A program made the translations under genes and the position numbers. Shown here in pieces: positions 62,401 through 64,000 of a DNA stretch of 64,000 nucleotides; within the stretch, counting starts at the first letter, position 1; every line of letters starts with the position of its first letter. The stretch lies in assembly GCA_947172415.1 (NCBI GenBank), contig OX359192.1:4032501-4096500 (forward strand), in the 5' to 3' direction. Source of the DNA: Chondrosia reniformis (taxonomy: Eukaryota > Porifera > Demospongiae > Chondrillida > Chondrillidae). The notes under the pieces were generated by a model. It searched no databases. It saw nothing but the letters and a program-made list of their open reading frames with translations, and was not told the origin of the DNA.

Positions 62401-64000
62401 TGGAGGCCTAACCATCCACAGAGCCCTGAGACTGCAAGTAGAGCATGGCAAGACGGCCCATCAGTTACAACTGCATGCTTTAGCATTGCATGATTTGAGA
62501 AAATTGTGGCAAGGGGTGCACACTATCATAATTGATGAAATTAGTATGGTTTCATACCAGATATTGAAGTCTGTACACAGCCGTCTGTGTGAAATTTATG
62601 GCAATGATGAAATATTTGGTGGTTTGAATGTGATAGCTGTGGGAGACTTATACCAGCTGTCGCCTGTGAATGGGAGCCATGTTTTCAGTAAGAAACCTGG
62701 TCGTTCATCAGGCCGATTGTCTTCACACCTTTGGAGAGATTTCTTCAAGGTCGTTGAATTAGAAGTTAATATGCGGCAGCAAAAAGATGCTACCTTTTCA
62801 GATATCCTTAATCGTGTCAGAATAGGCAACCACACGGTTGAAGATGTTAAAGTTTTGCACACACGGTTGCTTTCCAGTGGATCTGTGGATTTACTGGCTC
62901 CCCCATTTGAAACTGCCCTCAGATTGTATCCTCGTTCAGTGGATGTAGAAGGATATAATGAAACCCAGATTACATGTTTGGCAAAAGACAATCAACTGTA
63001 TAGAATTGATGCAGAACATGCAATTCTACAGAGTCGAGGACAATTCTATGCCCATGTTAATTACAATGAGGTTCCTGAACGCCTCATTCCACAGGATGAC
63101 AAAGATTGTGCTGCATTACCTCGTCAATTGAAGTTAGCAATTGGTGCCAGAGTGATGCTTCGCCGTAACATCAACTGTGGTGATGGCCTTGTGAATGGTG
63201 CCAGAGGTATAATTGTGGGATTCAAATGGCCAGGAAAAACAAATAATCAGAGAAAACCTGGTGAAATGCCTACAGAGGTGTATGTCAAATTCTTTGATCC
63301 AAATGTGGGAAGCCTCTCAAAGGTGACAATTGCCTCTGGTGATCAGGAAGTTGTGCCGATTGCAGCAATTTCAGCATACTTCTATGGAAAGGAAGGCACA
63401 CTCTTGCAGAGAACACAGATTCCTTTGATTCTCTGCTGGGCAGCCACTGTGCATAAAGTGCAAGGTTTGTCACTTGATGCAGCAGTCATGGATCTTGGTA
63501 AGGACGTTTTTGAACCTGGTATGGCCTATGTAGCTCTCAGTCGCGTGCGTACTCTAAATGGAGTGGCCCTACTGAACTTTGAGCCACAAAAGATGACAGC
63601 AAACAAGAGAGTTCATGAGGAAATGGCAAGGCTGCGACAACAGTCTACTTGTGGTAGTGTATTGCAAAGTGACGGGCAGACATCAGATCTATTGGTTCAG
63701 AACTGCAAACGTCCTGACAAATCAAACAGTGAAAACAGGGCCAATCCTTTGGTGGAGGACAAAAGTGCTGCATTGCATAGTGAGAAGCAGACATTGTCTA
63801 CTAAAAATAGGGATAATGAGTTACAAGGCAAGCAGAAGCCTATAGTAGTCCACATGGAAGTCAGTCAATCTGTACACTTAAATCCGATTGTTAATGTTGA
63901 TGCACAGCTGGTGTCCTCACTGAAAACGGCACTAGAAGTGATAGTAAATGAAAATAGTCCAACTGTTGAGTCGATAACAAAATGGGCAAACTCTCACAGC
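59465..64000 (+). CDS. Helitron RepHel protein (HUH Rep + Pif1-type helicase), 3' partial
   Basis: 1512 codons without a stop, open at the window edge. ATG 59465 overlaps the upstream TGA (ATGA). The natural entry may be a frameshift at 59438, since family-like sequence already begins there. Rep domain: PHVHS at residues 431-435 (HUH histidines H432 and H434) and the two-tyrosine motif YVCSYMCK (Y572, Y576, K579), the nucleophiles that nick and join single-stranded DNA at rolling-circle transposition. Helicase domain (SF1, Pif1/RecD type): Walker A GGAGTGKS (936-943), IIDEISM with D1024-E1025, GDLYQLSP (1060-1067), TVHKVQG (1328-1334) and YVALSRVRT (1355-1363). All key residues are present. 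After residue 1370 the protein continues with polar sequence of no recognised domain. This copy belongs to the canonical Helitron group. Confidence 0.93.
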   Translation, partial: MKVVDIPSVLMGLNTLEQRLISKATVFMKMVILPRGGQRAVRGQVINFPSNVDSVISELPRLPNGEDIVYIQQPQSPESEDKSNGPDKAYHCCRYSRVMQALQWLKQHNPLYRDVSISNISEGMFVDGEEVTEGENSRQEENLEMDETGIVRLDALQPNVVAVELVQERKSIEHQVHELQRITATPLSIFEDRDDLEAMAFPTLYPDGENSFGKIRETKVSPLQYFQARLLSADTRWACHPSYIFWACNIVEALKLQSSISIAMRMRSFRVSHFDNKTDNETDDKRLLTAGLLRGPLDDNPELRENCYSFMKDIRGTQAYWNSVKIQLFAMFRTLGPPTFFITLSADDNNWVDLMIVLSESRGQNLSEEEAANLSSSEKRNLMRSNPVVTARHFAHRFQSFVREVIKGSGQPIGEVVDYFWRIEFQLRGSPHVHSMWWIKDAPNLDTTVGRQIAPQYIDRYISVNIPNEGSKDEQLHSLVMHVQQHHHTVTCKKATNRRPNVKDCRFDFPQPLSEVTRLKNNDDPGNKSRFYVLKRSEGEENCNPYNAHLLKAWKANMDIQLIGSVYGTAAYVCSYMCKSESEEVRKAIRDALESLPPRATARKRLSKVGNTMLTHRELSAQEAAYRLCHLPLKENSRKVVFVNTTKPEKRTRLLKCKAELLQLEDDSTDIFAPGIFDRYASRPDSQHFANMTLAHFAVWYDVDGCDGSVGSGSGQPRSQLQNNLGWVRLRRKQACLRIPVQTVESHGDDYYYSLLLLYIPWRKEPVDLLLHHSSAMEAFIAREGEMVVLNAENHTFADEVQRAVVQLQALKDDAYQDAVAPMTLQVHREDAAKPPVEAEGGLMNPENFADPHYFQDDTEGAGNLDEGIINDDDNAIGAMIRCTLPDEVFRQLVANLNTQQRVPFDIVVQYTRELHKYQMKLRPKAPEAFHLFVTGGAGTGKSHVIRAIKEHLERSVSSGPDKHACILMAPTGVAAFNVGGLTIHRALRLQVEHGKTAHQLQLHALALHDLRKLWQGVHTIIIDEISMVSYQILKSVHSRLCEIYGNDEIFGGLNVIAVGDLYQLSPVNGSHVFSKKPGRSSGRLSSHLWRDFFKVVELEVNMRQQKDATFSDILNRVRIGNHTVEDVKVLHTRLLSSGSVDLLAPPFETALRLYPRSVDVEGYNETQITCLAKDNQLYRIDAEHAILQSRGQFYAHVNYNEVPERLIPQDDKDCAALPRQLKLAIGARVMLRRNINCGDGLVNGARGIIVGFKWPGKTNNQRKPGEMPTEVYVKFFDPNVGSLSKVTIASGDQEVVPIAAISAYFYGKEGTLLQRTQIPLILCWAATVHKVQGLSLDAAVMDLGKDVFEPGMAYVALSRVRTLNGVALLNFEPQKMTANKRVHEEMARLRQQSTCGSVLQSDGQTSDLLVQNCKRPDKSNSENRANPLVEDKSAALHSEKQTLSTKNRDNELQGKQKPIVVHMEVSQSVHLNPIVNVDAQLVSSLKTALEVIVNENSPTVESITKWANSHS

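Larger units (their letters stand above)
57427..64000 (+). mobile_element. Autonomous Helitron, 3' end beyond the window
   Basis: Contains, in order, a 2A leader, a 23-residue repeat region, a Cys-rich domain, an HUH/Y2 Rep domain and a Pif1-type helicase. Two frame changes interrupt the coding region (about 58395 and 59438). The Rep and helicase motifs are complete, so this copy is either recently mobile or slightly decayed. The 5' terminus is unresolved and the 3' CTRR end lies outside. Confidence 0.85.

Noticed and set aside
60181-63845. Minus-strand and off-frame ORFs across the Helitron (for example 61392-61793 and 62596-62991)
   Set aside because: Shadows of the 1512-codon RepHel frame, which carries all the catalytic motifs.

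Overview
The window is AT-rich eukaryotic DNA with almost no ordinary gene content. It is a pile-up of tandem repeats and transposable elements, most likely from an invertebrate animal. A sponge or cnidarian would fit the mix: Penelope-like reverse transcriptase, Tigger/pogo elements carrying a HIRAN gene, tRNA-like repeats, and a Helitron whose leader carries a 2A peptide. That is inference from element families; no host gene fixes the species.

Layout. (1) 1-30259 is a degenerate array of a 13-bp minisatellite (consensus actagtacataca), interrupted by elements whose edges can be read because the uninterrupted array sequence is present elsewhere in the window. These are a Helitron-like element (303-1050), a Tigger/pogo element with a HIRAN gene (3598-5331), Penelope-like (PLE) 3' tails (8548-8792, 29345-30167), an unclassified island (12241-12876), a short hairpin-ended element (13477-13863) and a 1.26-kb inverted-repeat element (16905-18166). 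(2) 30260-32092 is a broken PLE reverse transcriptase at the junction between two satellite types. (3) 32093-47352 is a satellite of about 250-bp units. Each unit pairs a tRNA-like module (minus strand) with AT-rich palindromic DNA, and the array is interrupted by five further insertions. (4) 47353-54193 holds a 45-bp minisatellite in three blocks, two copies of a repeat family, a G-rich tract and one unrecognised candidate exon. (5) 54194-56557 is mostly unrecognised and contains a probable WD40 exon and a Tigger relic. (6) From about 57.4 kb to the window end lies an autonomous Helitron: a leader with a 21-bp minisatellite and a 2A peptide, a 23-residue repeat region, a Cys-rich domain, and a 1512-codon RepHel frame (HUH/Y2 Rep plus Pif1-type helicase) still open at the edge.

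How the parts relate. The Helitron reading frame is interrupted twice. The first break is a 1-nt loss inside a 69-bp periodic repeat. The second lies at an in-phase A AAA AAA heptamer, where a -1 slip would join the Cys-rich region to RepHel. The two short Helitron-like elements (303-1050 and 33906-34865) begin with TC, sit between A and T, and end in palindromes of 249 and 378 bp, so they look like HUH-mobilised passengers. The PLE tails contain a hammerhead-ribozyme-like fold, and one tail copy starts exactly at the predicted cleavage position.

Most short ORFs in the satellites are repeat translations and are not annotated as genes.
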